DNA of 64,000 bases from assembly GCF_004784475.1 (NCBI RefSeq), contig NZ_SRRT01000002.1:310001-374000 (forward strand). The letters are read 5' to 3'. The notes beneath the pieces are model-generated. The model searched no databases and was not told the origin of the DNA. It saw only the letters and a list, made by a program, of their open reading frames with translations. Shown piece after piece: positions 52,501 to 60,468 of this stretch (its first letter is position 1; each line of letters starts with the position of its first letter). The translations under genes and the position numbers were made by a program. The DNA comes from Streptomyces bauhiniae (lineage in GTDB: Bacteria; Actinomycetota; Actinomycetes; Streptomycetales; Streptomycetaceae).

Positions 52501-52661
52501 GAACACCTTAAGGGCTCGCCGAAAGCATGTCGTAACTACCGGTTCTGGGATCGCTGTAGTGGCATAGCGTCAGGATTTGCGCACGGAGAAGACCGCCACC
52601 CGGGCTGCGCCCAACGCACTCCACATCGGTGAGACCGGCTGCAAGCAATCCGATGGCCAAC

Positions 52662-52811
52662 GGTCGGCCGCCCTCGTCTCGGGCAGCAGAACCGGCACCG
52701 CAGCGAGGCCAAGAACGGAGCATCCCCGCGGGCGGGGGCGCGAGGGCGAGGACGACGCGCGGGCGTTGGACCGCCACTCGTTCGGACCATCCCCGCGCAT
52801 GCGGGGAGCAG
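52662..52811 (-). CRISPR. CRISPR-like repeats, leader-proximal end
   Basis: The best repeat in the window is at 52784-52811, GGACCATCCCCGCGCATGCG continuing GGGAGCAG, with a CCCCGC/GCGGGG stem. A second, slightly altered copy is at 52717 (GGAGCATCCCCGCGGGCGGG) and a weak one at 52662. The sequence to the right, with CCTAAAACCCTCAATCAACA, is more AT-rich than its surroundings and is in the right place for a leader if transcription runs leftward. Least decay next to the leader is the usual pattern in dying arrays. Confidence 0.7.
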
Positions 52812-53133
52812 ACCCGTCCAACATGAACCCCTAAAACCCTCAATCAACAGGTTGGAGTTACGCACCGCCCACTCGGGCGGAAGAGCAACATGCGGACGCC
52901 GAGAAGGGTCTGCAAGCCTGCCACACTGCCGAAACGGCAGCGGCCGAAGGAGCAACCGCGCCGGCCCTCTGCCCGCCCGCCTGGTGCGCAAGGACGGTAT
53001 ACGCCAGGCGTCGACCGCGAGCCTGGACTGCCAAGTATGGAGGGGCAGCGCCGCGCGACTCAGCTGAGGAACAGACCAAGGACCCAGATGAAGGCGGCGA
53101 AACGTGCCGCACGTACGCAGACGGAAGGGGAAG
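52812..53133. other. Possible CRISPR leader and non-coding stretch
   Basis: 322 bases. The first 50 are AT-enriched and may be the remains of the array leader. The remainder shows no gene I can support; open frames here lack ribosome sites and look like noise. Confidence 0.35.
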
Positions 53134-53541
53134 TCATGCACCGCCCAGGGCCCAGCCTCCGTCCCGAGGGACCGCAAAGGCGAGTTCCCAGGGCGTGTGA
53201 TCCGCCGCCGCGCTGATCGTCTGCTCGTGCAGCAGGCGTTGAGCGTGGGCCACACGGCAGTGCTCACCCCTCTGGCACACGTCGCAGGTCAGGAAGTGCG
53301 CCGCCCAGGTGTCCCAGCTGAGTACCCATTGGAGCCTTGCCGAGTAGCAGTCGGCACACCCACGTACGTCAAAGCCCTTCACATACACCAAGGGCAGCCC
53401 GTTCGCTCCGGGCGGGTTCCCGCACCACGCGCACGCCCCGCCCGCGACGACGGCGGGGGTGAGCTGGTGGGGGAACTCGACGGTGAAGAACACGCGCAGA
53501 CGCAGCAGTTCTTCGGGGCCCAGGCTCTCGGTCGTCAGCAC
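53134..53541 (-). CDS. Cys-rich hypothetical protein, second gene of a pair
   Basis: 135 aa, family not recognised. Three CxxC-type sites, CAWCGNPP, GCADC and CDVCQRGEHC, suggest one or two zinc knuckles. It contains WVLSWDTWAAHFLTCDVC and ends ELAFAVPRDGGW. The GTG at 53539-53541 has GGAGGAGG upstream and overlaps the end of the upstream gene by seven bases, so the pair is translationally coupled. It sits next to the CRISPR relic, but no functional tie is shown. Confidence 0.7.
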   Translation of the reverse strand: MLTTESLGPEELLRLRVFFTVEFPHQLTPAVVAGGACAWCGNPPGANGLPLVYVKGFDVRGCADCYSARLQWVLSWDTWAAHFLTCDVCQRGEHCRVAHAQRLLHEQTISAAADHTPWELAFAVPRDGGWALGGA

Positions 53542-54209
53542 GGCGCCTCCTCCAGTACGGCCAGCTTGCGGATGCCGTCGAGCGAGATCGGGGTAATTCC
53601 GTGGAGACTGATCACCAGGGCGGCTGCCGGCGTCCACGGGATGTCGGGCGAACCCACGGGCACCCGGGTCAGCCGGGTCGGGGAAGGGGAAGGCAAGCGA
53701 GGGCCGAGCGTCGCGGGGTCATGGACGACGCCGGCGACTCCCCACAGCGGGCTGTACTCCACGAGCGCGGCGGAGAAGCCGCGGTGTAGGGACGGGCAAT
53801 GCTCGACGGACTCGAGCGCACATGCCGGGTGTACAGACGGTGCCGTGGTCGTCTCGCCCTCGCCGATGGGAGTGCCGGAGCCGACCATGTAGAGGGATCG
53901 CCCACCCTTTATGCGCATCGGGGCCGGCCGGCCGCATACCTGGCACAGCATCTGGCGGACTGCCTGTCGCTGCCGCAAGCCGTTCATCTCCTCGAAGACG
54001 GGAATACCGAACCCGGGAGCGAGCGCCTGCCGGGCGAGGAGTGCCCCGGTGTCAGCATCGCGGTCGGCGCGTGGGTCCTCGTCCGCGTAGCCGATGCCGT
54101 GGAAGGAGCCGACGACACGGCGGATGAGCGGGGGCTGATCCAGGCTCTCCGCGGACCAGGCCGTGATGTACGGGACGGGCATTCCGCCCCATTCGAATTG
54201 TCGCGGCAT
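53535..54209 (-). CDS. Hypothetical protein with a CxxC motif, first gene of a pair
   Basis: 224 aa, family not recognised. It begins MPRQFEWGGMPVPYITAWSA, contains MLCQVCGRPAPMRIKGG with a Cys pair, SVHPACALESVEHCPSLHRG with two more Cys, and ends with a Leu/Ile-rich segment. This may form a zinc ribbon. There is no signal or membrane helix. ATG start with a weak GGGAA upstream. It is coupled to the next Cys-rich gene by a seven-base overlap. Confidence 0.7.
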   Translation of the reverse strand: MPRQFEWGGMPVPYITAWSAESLDQPPLIRRVVGSFHGIGYADEDPRADRDADTGALLARQALAPGFGIPVFEEMNGLRQRQAVRQMLCQVCGRPAPMRIKGGRSLYMVGSGTPIGEGETTTAPSVHPACALESVEHCPSLHRGFSAALVEYSPLWGVAGVVHDPATLGPRLPSPSPTRLTRVPVGSPDIPWTPAAALVISLHGITPISLDGIRKLAVLEEAPC

Positions 54210-54342
54210 AGATGTATTCCCAGGGGTGGATTGAGACTTGTTGTGTTCCCCCGCCGCGGGGTCGTGAGGGAGACCTCAGCTCGCCGGCGGAGGAGTTGGG
54301 ACTGAGGAGGCTTCGGCTTGGACAGGGAGCAGCGCGCGGAGA

Positions 54343-54771
54343 TCAGGGCTTCATGGCGAGCACCCGCCCGAGCGGCTCGTCGTGAGGCGCGGGGGTAGGA
54401 CGGAAACGGTCCAGCAGGATTCGCAGCGGGCCGACGGGCACCAAGCGGTCCGCGCGGCAGCGACGGCGCCAGTAGATGCCGGGCGGCTCATTGTGGGGTA
54501 GGGGTGGAAGCACGATCTCGTGGGGTTGGCCGAAGCACGAGGCGTAGGCGTGTGACTGCCACTGCGCCCTGGTTCCGGGCGGCACCAGCCAGTAGAGCCG
54601 ACTTTCTTCAGGGGACTCGATCACGGGACCGCACGCGTCCGGGGCGTCTGCTTCGGCCCGCTGAAGGTCGTCGAGCATCGCGATGACGGCGGACGCCTCA
54701 GGACCGTTCGCGGTGACCACAACATCAAAGAACTGGCCCCCGAGAGGGAGGCGAACCTGTCGACCGGCCAT
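54343..54771 (-). CDS. Conserved hypothetical protein
   Basis: 142 aa. It begins MAGRQVRLPLGGQFFDVVVT and contains RLYWLVPPGTRAQWQSHAYA, FGQPHEIVLPP and PPGIYWRRRCRADRLVPVG. This pattern, a strand-rich start then a PP-x-W and a Pro-rich end, is common in Streptomyces hypotheticals that resemble part of bifunctional primase-polymerase-like proteins; I cannot assign a function. The ATG at 54769-54771 with AGGTGG upstream was chosen; the frame beyond is antisense to the regulator fragment. Confidence 0.65.
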   Translation of the reverse strand: MAGRQVRLPLGGQFFDVVVTANGPEASAVIAMLDDLQRAEADAPDACGPVIESPEESRLYWLVPPGTRAQWQSHAYASCFGQPHEIVLPPLPHNEPPGIYWRRRCRADRLVPVGPLRILLDRFRPTPAPHDEPLGRVLAMKP

Positions 54772-54819
54772 CAGGTCGGCCACCTGGCGGATGCGATCTA
54801 CGCCGGCCAAGGCGTCGAA

Positions 54820-55380
54820 ATGGCCGCCCACCTGCAAGGGACCGTAGGCGTGTGGCTGATGGGCCTCCAGGCCCGCGCCGCCGCGGCCCTCGGAGACTCG
54901 GAGCCCGCCCGCGCGGCCAACACGGAGGCCGACGAGCGACGTGAGCGGGTGGTCCCTGACGATCTCGACTCGCTTGGCGGTCTTTTCACCTATCCGGTCG
55001 AGAAGCAGCTCTACTACAGCGTGGAATGCGAGGCCCTGCTCGGGAACGGAAGCGCGGAGACCGTCGCCCTGGCCGAGCGAGCCGTCGAGGGATTCAGCGA
55101 CCCCACGGCCGCAAGCTGGGCCTTCGGTGACCTCGCGGGTGCTCAGTGCGACCTGGCCCTCGTCCGGCTGTTCAGCGGCGACCTCGACGGAGCGGCGGCG
55201 GCGATGCGACCGGTGCTGGACCTTCCCGTCTCCCACCGCAACAACGGCATCGTCGTGTCCGCCCAGCGCGTGCGGGCGGCGCTGGCCGGCGGATCGGTGA
55301 ACGGCGCCGTCGTCGCACGTGACCTGACGGCGGAGATCGAGGCGTTCCCCGCCACCCGGCTGGCGTTGCCCCGGGGATAG
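54820..55380 (+). pseudogene. Truncated XRE-type regulator, C-terminal half only
   Basis: The 186 codons from ATG 54820 read as the C-terminal helical repeat region of a long actinomycete XRE regulator: VVPDDLDSLGGLFTYPVEKQ, LYYSVECEALLGNG, GDLAGAQCDLALVRLFSGDL and a final LTAEIEAFPATRLALPRG. Intact family members are about 400 aa with an N-terminal helix-turn-helix, which is missing here. The frame remains regulator-like back to about 54733, then runs into the antisense gene at 54343-54771. It has no ribosome site at the ATG. The downstream acetyltransferase starts 11 bases after its stop. Confidence 0.65.
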
Positions 55381-55391
55381 GGTCAGTGCCC

Positions 55392-55994
55392 ATGCACCCC
55401 GTCCTCTGTTCCAGCGCCCGTCTGGAACTACGCGAACTCGCCGCCGAAGACGTGGACGGAGTGTTCGCGATCTACGGGAGCAGCGAGGCCACCGAACACC
55501 TCTCGTTCGAGCCTCGCAGTCATGAACAGGTCGGCCAGATCGTGATACGTGCCGTCGCCTCGGCGACGGCCGTTCCGCGCACGGAGTACGCCCTGGCCGT
55601 CACCGACCGGGCCTCGGGCCGCCTCTGCGGGTTCGGCCGCCTCGCCCTCGATCCCCACCAGCCGAGCGGAGCCACCATCGGCTTCGCGATGAACTCGGAC
55701 TGGTGGGGCGCCGGATACGGGACGGAGACCGTCCGCCTCCTCCTCCACCTCGGCTTCGACCACCTGCTGCTGCACCGCGTATGGGGTGCCCGGTCCCCCG
55801 TCAACTCCGCCTCGGCCAGGGTCATGACGACCGTCGGCATGGTCGAGGAGGGCACCATCCGGGAGCACGTCCGCAAGGGCGGGCGCTGGCGCGACTCGGT
55901 CGTGCACGCGATCCTTGACCGCGAGTGGGCCGCCGTATCCGCTGGGCCGGTCTGCCTGTCCGCAGGCAGAGCCTCTGGGCCCGGCGAGCAGTAG
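55392..55994 (+). CDS. GNAT N-acetyltransferase (RimJ/RimL-like)
   Basis: 200 aa. It begins LELRELAAEDVDGVFAIYGS, has the acetyl-CoA-binding core WWGAGYGTETVRLLLHLGFD, and the terminal block RVWGARSPVNSASARVMTTV then GMVEEGTIREHVRKGGRWRD, typical of RimJ/RimL enzymes. It should acetylate an N-terminal or side-chain amine, with a ribosomal protein, small toxin or antibiotic as possible targets. ATG at 55392 with GATAGGG upstream; a GTG at 55386 is an alternative. The C-terminal tail is slightly extended beyond the family end. Confidence 0.88.
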   Translation: MHPVLCSSARLELRELAAEDVDGVFAIYGSSEATEHLSFEPRSHEQVGQIVIRAVASATAVPRTEYALAVTDRASGRLCGFGRLALDPHQPSGATIGFAMNSDWWGAGYGTETVRLLLHLGFDHLLLHRVWGARSPVNSASARVMTTVGMVEEGTIREHVRKGGRWRDSVVHAILDREWAAVSAGPVCLSAGRASGPGEQ

Positions 55995-56013
55995 CTGCCT
56001 TTTCGGCAGCACT
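55991..56013 (+). terminator. Small terminator hairpin at the end of the acetyltransferase gene
   Basis: GCTGCC / GGCAGC with TTTTC in the loop overlaps the stop codon at 55992-55994. From here to 56273 no further gene is supported. Confidence 0.4.
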
Positions 56014-56273
56014 GAATCACGCCAGCTTGGTCTTGTTGCCCGGCCACTTCGGCCCAGGCACACAGCGACAGAGTCACCGACATCGGACTCATGCCTCAGG
56101 TCTCGCAGTGAAACCAGCCGTGGGGGGGAGAATTCTCTCCCCGGATGTTCGCGTCCCAGGAGGCAAGCATGCTCTGCAGGGGTGCCCACACACGTGGCAC
56201 GTTGGAATTCGGCGCGCCGGCAGGAGGACGCTTGGGTACCGCCAGAACGTTAATCACCTAGGAGGCATCCGAC

Positions 56274-56485
56274 GTGCCACACCAGGATTCGAGCGGATCT
56301 TCCCACTCGGGGAGACCAATGACGCGTACGCCGAGTACTTCGTCGGGCAGAGCCATCTGGCTCCCCCTGGCCGGCGGGAGTGTCCCGGTCAGCAACGCGT
56401 CGTTCGAGCCGGGCTGCCGCGACAACTGGCCTATCCGCCACGGGACGGGTGGCGGCGGTGATCAGATCCTGCTGTGCACGGCCGA
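56274..56485 (+). pseudogene. Frameshifted and truncated cupin gene
   Basis: AGGAGG (56260-56265) and a GTG at 56274 open a frame that soon shifts. The second frame reads FERIFPLGETNDAYAEYFVG and QSHLAP. After a run of five C (56363-56367) it returns to the first frame as LAGGSVPVSNASFEPGCRDN, then GTGGGGDQILLCTA. Joined, these match the N-terminal half of small cupins that accompany carboxymuconolactone decarboxylase-like proteins. One C too many in the run explains the second shift. The metal-binding HIHHG reads IRHG, and the C-terminal half after LLCTA is lost. Confidence 0.7.
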
Positions 56486-56693
56486 CTGCCGAAGCGGCCA
56501 TTCCACGGGCCCGAGAGTAAAATTTGTGGCGGGAATTGGTGCGGCAATAGGGCACTGTGAAAAACCGGCACTGCGCCGGAATTCCGGAATCGAGAAAGAA
56601 ATCTGTTAAGCGTCGGTCGGCGACCGTAGCGTATCGCCGGCCCTTGCACCGCGACAACACAAGAACCCCGGACCAGAGCCAGGAGAAGAAGCC

Positions 56694-57716
56694 ATGATCG
56701 CGTTCAACGACAAGGGTGAGCAGATCGACGTCGACCTCGACCTCGGTCAGCACGACCGTGACCTCTCCACGCTGCCCCAGCCCACCGGCACCGACGAGGA
56801 GAAGCTGCGGGGGCTGGTGGACCAGTACGCGCAGATGTTCGCGCACGGTGCCCGCACGTCGGTGCTGAAGCGGCCGACGGATGTGGGGATGGAGTACGAG
56901 GAGGTGCAGTTCCCCTCCAAGGACGGGGTCCCGTTGGAGGCGTGGTACATCCCGGCCGAGGGGTCGGACCGCCTGCTCGTGGTCAACCACCCGATGACCT
57001 GCAACCGGTACGGATTCCCGGGGCAGCTCGAGCCGTGGCACACCGAGCTGGGCGTGTTCGGGGGCTTCGAGGTCGACTTCCTGACCGAGCTACGGTTCCT
57101 GCACGACGCCGGCTACAACATCCTCACCTACGACCTCCGCAACCACGGCCTGAGCAGCGACGCCAACGGCGTCACCAGCGGGCTCGGGCTGATCGAGGCC
57201 CGCGATGTCGTCGGTTCGCTGCGGTACGTCCGCAGCCGCGACGACCTGGCGGCGATGAAGCTCGGCCTCTACAGCCGGTGCATGGGCGCCAACTCCACCA
57301 TCGTCGCCATGAACTTCTGGCCCGAGGAGTTCGACGGTGTCCAGGCCCTCGTGGTCCTCAACTCGGTGTCCGGCAAGACCTTCATCGAGCAGGGCGCCAG
57401 GAACATCGGCCTCGACCCCGACACGGCACGCGAGGCGCTGGCGAAGAAGCTGGTCGGCATGTGCGGCATGCGCCTGGACGACGAAGCCCCCCAGCTGTAC
57501 GCCCACGCGGTCAAGGTGCCCACCTTCATGGCCCAACTGCGCCACGACTTCCTGATCGACGCCGAGAAGGACGGCACCGAGATCTTCGACGCCATCGGCG
57601 CGAAGGACAAGGAACTGTTCTGGATCGAGGGCTCCAACCAGCGGTTCTACGCCTACAACTACTTCGGACAGCACCCCGAGAAGCTCATCGACTGGTTCGA
57701 CAGCCACCTCAAGTAG
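56694..57716 (+). CDS. Alpha/beta hydrolase-like protein with Cys in the nucleophile elbow
   Basis: 340 aa. The alpha/beta hydrolase core begins at about residue 65: VQFPSKDGVPLEAWYIPAEG, LLVVNHPMTCNRYGFPG and ILTYDLRNHGLSS. The elbow reads LGLYSRCMGANST, so Cys stands where Ser is usual (GxSxG). The usual C-terminal catalytic His region reads IEGSNQRFYAYNYFG, without a His at the expected place. It may be a Cys-dependent hydrolase like dienelactone hydrolase, or a non-catalytic relative. ATG with AGGAGAAG upstream. The 200 bases before it are AT-rich and likely hold its promoter. Confidence 0.85.
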   Translation: MIAFNDKGEQIDVDLDLGQHDRDLSTLPQPTGTDEEKLRGLVDQYAQMFAHGARTSVLKRPTDVGMEYEEVQFPSKDGVPLEAWYIPAEGSDRLLVVNHPMTCNRYGFPGQLEPWHTELGVFGGFEVDFLTELRFLHDAGYNILTYDLRNHGLSSDANGVTSGLGLIEARDVVGSLRYVRSRDDLAAMKLGLYSRCMGANSTIVAMNFWPEEFDGVQALVVLNSVSGKTFIEQGARNIGLDPDTAREALAKKLVGMCGMRLDDEAPQLYAHAVKVPTFMAQLRHDFLIDAEKDGTEIFDAIGAKDKELFWIEGSNQRFYAYNYFGQHPEKLIDWFDSHLK

Positions 57717-57735
57717 TTCCCGGGGCGCTCCCGGC

Positions 57736-58902
57736 TCAGCTCTCGGCATCCTCCCGGAGCGACCGGGTCAACGCCCGGTGCGCCCGGGCCAGTACGGCGG
57801 CCGTCACGACGAGGATGACGTCGAGCAGGGCGATGGACGCCAACGGGGGAAGCCAGACGGCCGCGATTCCCACGACGACCAGGACGCCGGAGGCGACGAG
57901 GCGTTGGGCCCAGGCGCCCTGGGCCGTGGCGCGGTAGAACCAGGCCGTGGTGGCCAGGTAGAGCGCGGGGCCCCCGAAGAGGAGGAGGGCGAGGGGCACG
58001 GACCCGTGACCGGTCGGGTGGGCGATGGCGAGCTCACTGCCGACGGCGAGGGCGACCAGCGCCGCCAGCACGAGGTAGGCGCTGTTGACACCGAGGCGTA
58101 CCGCTCGCACGCGGTCGGTGGACGACGCGACGACGATGGCGATGACGTCCTCGCCGCCGCCGAAGTAGACGGCCCACAGGCACACCAGGGCGATGAACAC
58201 GCCCGCGGTGGCGAGCACGCTCGCGACATCGACGGGCGCGTCCGTCATCGCGCGGCCGGCGGTGAGGACCGTCTCACCGAGCAGGATGATGAAGAACAGC
58301 CGCAGTCGCTCCAGCATGTGCTCGGCGTCGAAGACGAGTTCGCCGCCCCTGAGGGTACGGCCGGGCAGCGGATGCGCGAGCCAGGTGCCGGTGAGGTCGA
58401 CGAGCGCGGCGGCGGCCCACCACCACAGCCGCGGCTCGGGGCCGACCACGGCGCCGACGATCCACAGCGGCGCGGACGCCACGATCCACACCAGGGTCCG
58501 GTGGAAATGCTCGCGCAGCGCGTCGGTGCGGGCGGCCAGGGCGGTGACGGCACTGGCGAAGAGCAGGATGGCGAGGAGCGGGACGACGAAGGCCCAGGCC
58601 CGGTCCTCGAACGCACCCGGGATCTCGGCGTTCATGAACAGCCCGAGCCCCATGGCGATGACGATCATCCACCGGGTGACATCGCGCTTGATGTCGAGGA
58701 ACGTGGCCTCGTAACTGGTGTAGGACCAGGTGCCGAACACGGCGACCAGGAGGATCGCCGTCTCCACGGCGCCGCGCCAGGTGAGGTGTTCCAGAAGGTG
58801 GTGGGAGAGCTGGGAGACGGCGAAGACGAAGACCAGGTCGTAGAACAGTTCCAGCGGCGACACCTCCCGCCGCAGATTCAGCGACTCGGGCACGCTGCTC
58901 AT
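57736..58902 (-). CDS. LtrA-family (low temperature requirement) membrane protein
   Basis: 388 aa with 11 or so membrane helices. The N-terminal signature SPLELFYDLVFVFAVSQLSH is diagnostic of LtrA proteins. FDAEHMLERLRLFFIILLGE, TVLTAGRAM and the last helix FTAAVL-type pattern agree. LtrA was found in Listeria as needed for growth at low temperature; its biochemical role is unknown. ATG at 58900-58902 with GGAGACC upstream; the open frame extends 33 codons further without a site. It is convergent with the hydrolase gene. Confidence 0.92.
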   Translation of the reverse strand: MSSVPESLNLRREVSPLELFYDLVFVFAVSQLSHHLLEHLTWRGAVETAILLVAVFGTWSYTSYEATFLDIKRDVTRWMIVIAMGLGLFMNAEIPGAFEDRAWAFVVPLLAILLFASAVTALAARTDALREHFHRTLVWIVASAPLWIVGAVVGPEPRLWWWAAAALVDLTGTWLAHPLPGRTLRGGELVFDAEHMLERLRLFFIILLGETVLTAGRAMTDAPVDVASVLATAGVFIALVCLWAVYFGGGEDVIAIVVASSTDRVRAVRLGVNSAYLVLAALVALAVGSELAIAHPTGHGSVPLALLLFGGPALYLATTAWFYRATAQGAWAQRLVASGVLVVVGIAAVWLPPLASIALLDVILVVTAAVLARAHRALTRSLREDAES

Positions 58903-59062
58903 GATCAGGGTCTCCTGCCTCGGGACGACGCGCCTCAATTGCCGTCCCGTTGTGGTTCGTACGACAGTACCGACCGGCGCCTGCGCGCCGACCGGCACCA
59001 CGATATGGCACGCATCAGCCCTGATGGGCGAGGTGCGTGCAGGGCGGTTGAGTGATGCCCTG

Positions 59063-59393
59063 TCAAGGAATTCGCACGTGCGCGAGGTCGTCCCTGACGC
59101 GTGCCGGCTCCTCGTCCAGGCGGAGGTTGGCCTTGTCCCTGACCGCGTCCGTCGACTCGGGTCGGGAGTCGTCGTCCGAGCCGTGGACGAAGATCACGGC
59201 GTCGATGTCACGGACGGCCGCGGTGAGTGTGTCCGGCGCGGTCAGGTCGCCGATCACGATCTCGGTGTACGGCGGAAGTACGCCGCGGGCACGGTCCTCG
59301 TCCCGGGCGAAGGCGACGGGTGTTCAGCCGCGCTTGGTGGCGGTCTCCACGACGTGCCGACCGGTGCGGCCGGTGGCGCCGACGACTGGCCGG
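59063..59393 (-). pseudogene. NmrA/SDR-like NAD(P)-binding gene with internal stop
   Basis: The minus strand reads VVGATGRTGRHVVETATKRG, then TGA (59334-59336), then in the same frame TPVAFARDEDRARGVLPPYT and VIGDLTAPDTLTAAVRDIDA, VIFVHGSDDDSRPESTDAV. This is the N-terminal half of an atypical short-chain dehydrogenase: the GATGRTG dinucleotide loop is present, but the start codon is lost at a junction with a fragment of another gene. The C-terminal two thirds are missing. The divergent XRE regulator gene is intact. Confidence 0.75.
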
Positions 59394-59490
59394 CCAGTGG
59401 CGGGGTGGCCGAGGCGGTCGCCGACGGCCCGTCGGTACGGGGATTGGCGGCTGCCGCACCCACCGGGTCCACGCCCAGCAGCCCGGCGCC
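59385..59490 (-). pseudogene. Deletion-scarred remnant of a third sigma-like/lectin fusion gene
   Basis: The minus strand encodes GLLGVDPVGAAAANPRTDGP and SATASATPPLAGQ in one frame. The first part matches residues 171-182 of the protein at 7279-8859 (ALLGVDPVGASAA) and the second matches residues 350-369 (DPRTAEPSATASATPPLAGR). The 167 residues between are absent, including the zinc-binding-like motif and membrane helix. Base identity with copy 1 is high (for example GTCGCCGAGG... GGTGGCCGAGGCGGTCGCCG at about 59405). It is joined at once to the NmrA-like relic. Confidence 0.7.
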
Positions 59491-59570
59491 TCGGCCTCCG
59501 CCTTGGACCGGTCGGGCGACTCCGGTCCGCTGTCATCCCGGTCCGCAGCGACTGCTGCGACACTGGAGGC

Positions 59571-60446
59571 ATGAGTTCCGGCGACGGCGACCTGAGAGAG
59601 CTGGGCATTTTCCTCAAGGCCCGCCGGGCCGAGCTGGACCCCCTCCAGGTGGGCCTGCCGGAGACCGGGGTCCCCCGGCGCGTCGCGGGTCTGCGCCGCG
59701 AGGAGGTCGCGCAGCTTGCCGCCATCAGCCCGGACTACTACACGCGTGTCGAGCAGGGGCGCATGCGGGCGTCGGTCCCGGTCCTCGAATCCATCGCCCG
59801 CGCGCTGCGTCTCACCGACGACCAGCATGCCTACCTCTTCGGGCTCGCCGGCCGGCCACAGGCTCCGCCGCGCGACGGACACGAGCACCGGACGGTGAGC
59901 CCGCACACCCGCAGGCTCTTGGACCAACTCACGGAGTCCCCGGCCGTGGTCTTGTCCGACACCATGGACGTCCTGGCCTGGAACCGGCTCGCCGCGGCCT
60001 TCCTCACCGACTTCGACAGGGTTCCTGAGAAGGATCGGAACTACGTCTGGCTGCTCTTCAACGATCCCGCGCTGCGTGCCCTGTACGACGACTGGGAGAC
60101 CGGCGCCCGCGCCTGTGTGGCGTACCTCCGTATGCACACCACCGCCCACCCGCGGGATGCCAGGCTGAGGGCCCTGCTGTCGCGGATGGGCTCGCACTCC
60201 GACTTCCAGCAGTGGTGGCAGGCGCGCGAGGTCGCCGTACAGAGCACGGGGAACAAGGTGTTCCACCATCCCTCGGCAGGCACTCTGACCCTGGACTGGG
60301 ACACCTTGACCAGCTCCACGGCTCCCGACCAGCACATCGTCGTCTGGACTCCAGTGCCGGGCAGCCTTTCGGAACAGCGGCTTCACCATCTGGCCGTCGG
60401 CGTCGCCGCACGAGCCCCTGAGAGCCCTCGACCCGCGCAGCCTTGA
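59571..60446 (+). CDS. XRE-family regulator with MmyB ligand domain
   Basis: 291 aa. The helix-turn-helix (about 8-85) contains VAGLRREEVAQLAAISPDYY and TRVEQGRMRASVPVLESIAR; the C-terminal MmyB-like PAS fold contains VVLSDTMDVLAWNRLAAAFL, NYVWLLFNDPALRALYDDWE and HHPSAGTLTLDWDTLTS. Many of these regulators sit divergent to short-chain dehydrogenase genes, as this one does to the NmrA-like relic, and control them in answer to a fatty acid or other lipid ligand. GGAGG lies just one base before the ATG, an unusually short spacing. Its natural target has decayed. Confidence 0.9.
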   Translation: MSSGDGDLRELGIFLKARRAELDPLQVGLPETGVPRRVAGLRREEVAQLAAISPDYYTRVEQGRMRASVPVLESIARALRLTDDQHAYLFGLAGRPQAPPRDGHEHRTVSPHTRRLLDQLTESPAVVLSDTMDVLAWNRLAAAFLTDFDRVPEKDRNYVWLLFNDPALRALYDDWETGARACVAYLRMHTTAHPRDARLRALLSRMGSHSDFQQWWQAREVAVQSTGNKVFHHPSAGTLTLDWDTLTSSTAPDQHIVVWTPVPGSLSEQRLHHLAVGVAARAPESPRPAQP

Positions 60447-60461
60447 GGGTGCGCGGGTCGG
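60430..60461. terminator. Bidirectional terminator between XRE and hydrolase genes
   Basis: A perfect 11-bp stem CGACCCGCGCA / TGCGCGGGTCG with a 10-base loop; an outer AGCCCTC / GAGGGCT pair extends it past a single bulge. It overlaps the 3' end of the XRE gene. Confidence 0.75.
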
Positions 60462-60468
60462 GAGGGCT

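Noticed and set aside
52858..53112. Short open frames right of the CRISPR-like repeats
   Set aside because: No ribosome site, no recognisable motif, and codon use looks non-coding.
55925..56461. Plus-strand open frame spanning the acetyltransferase end and the cupin relic
   Set aside because: It has no start with a ribosome site, and only its last 40 codons match a known family; those belong to the frameshifted cupin.
56250..57041. Minus-strand open frame opposite the hydrolase start
   Set aside because: Low-complexity antisense frame with no motif; the plus strand encodes the hydrolase.
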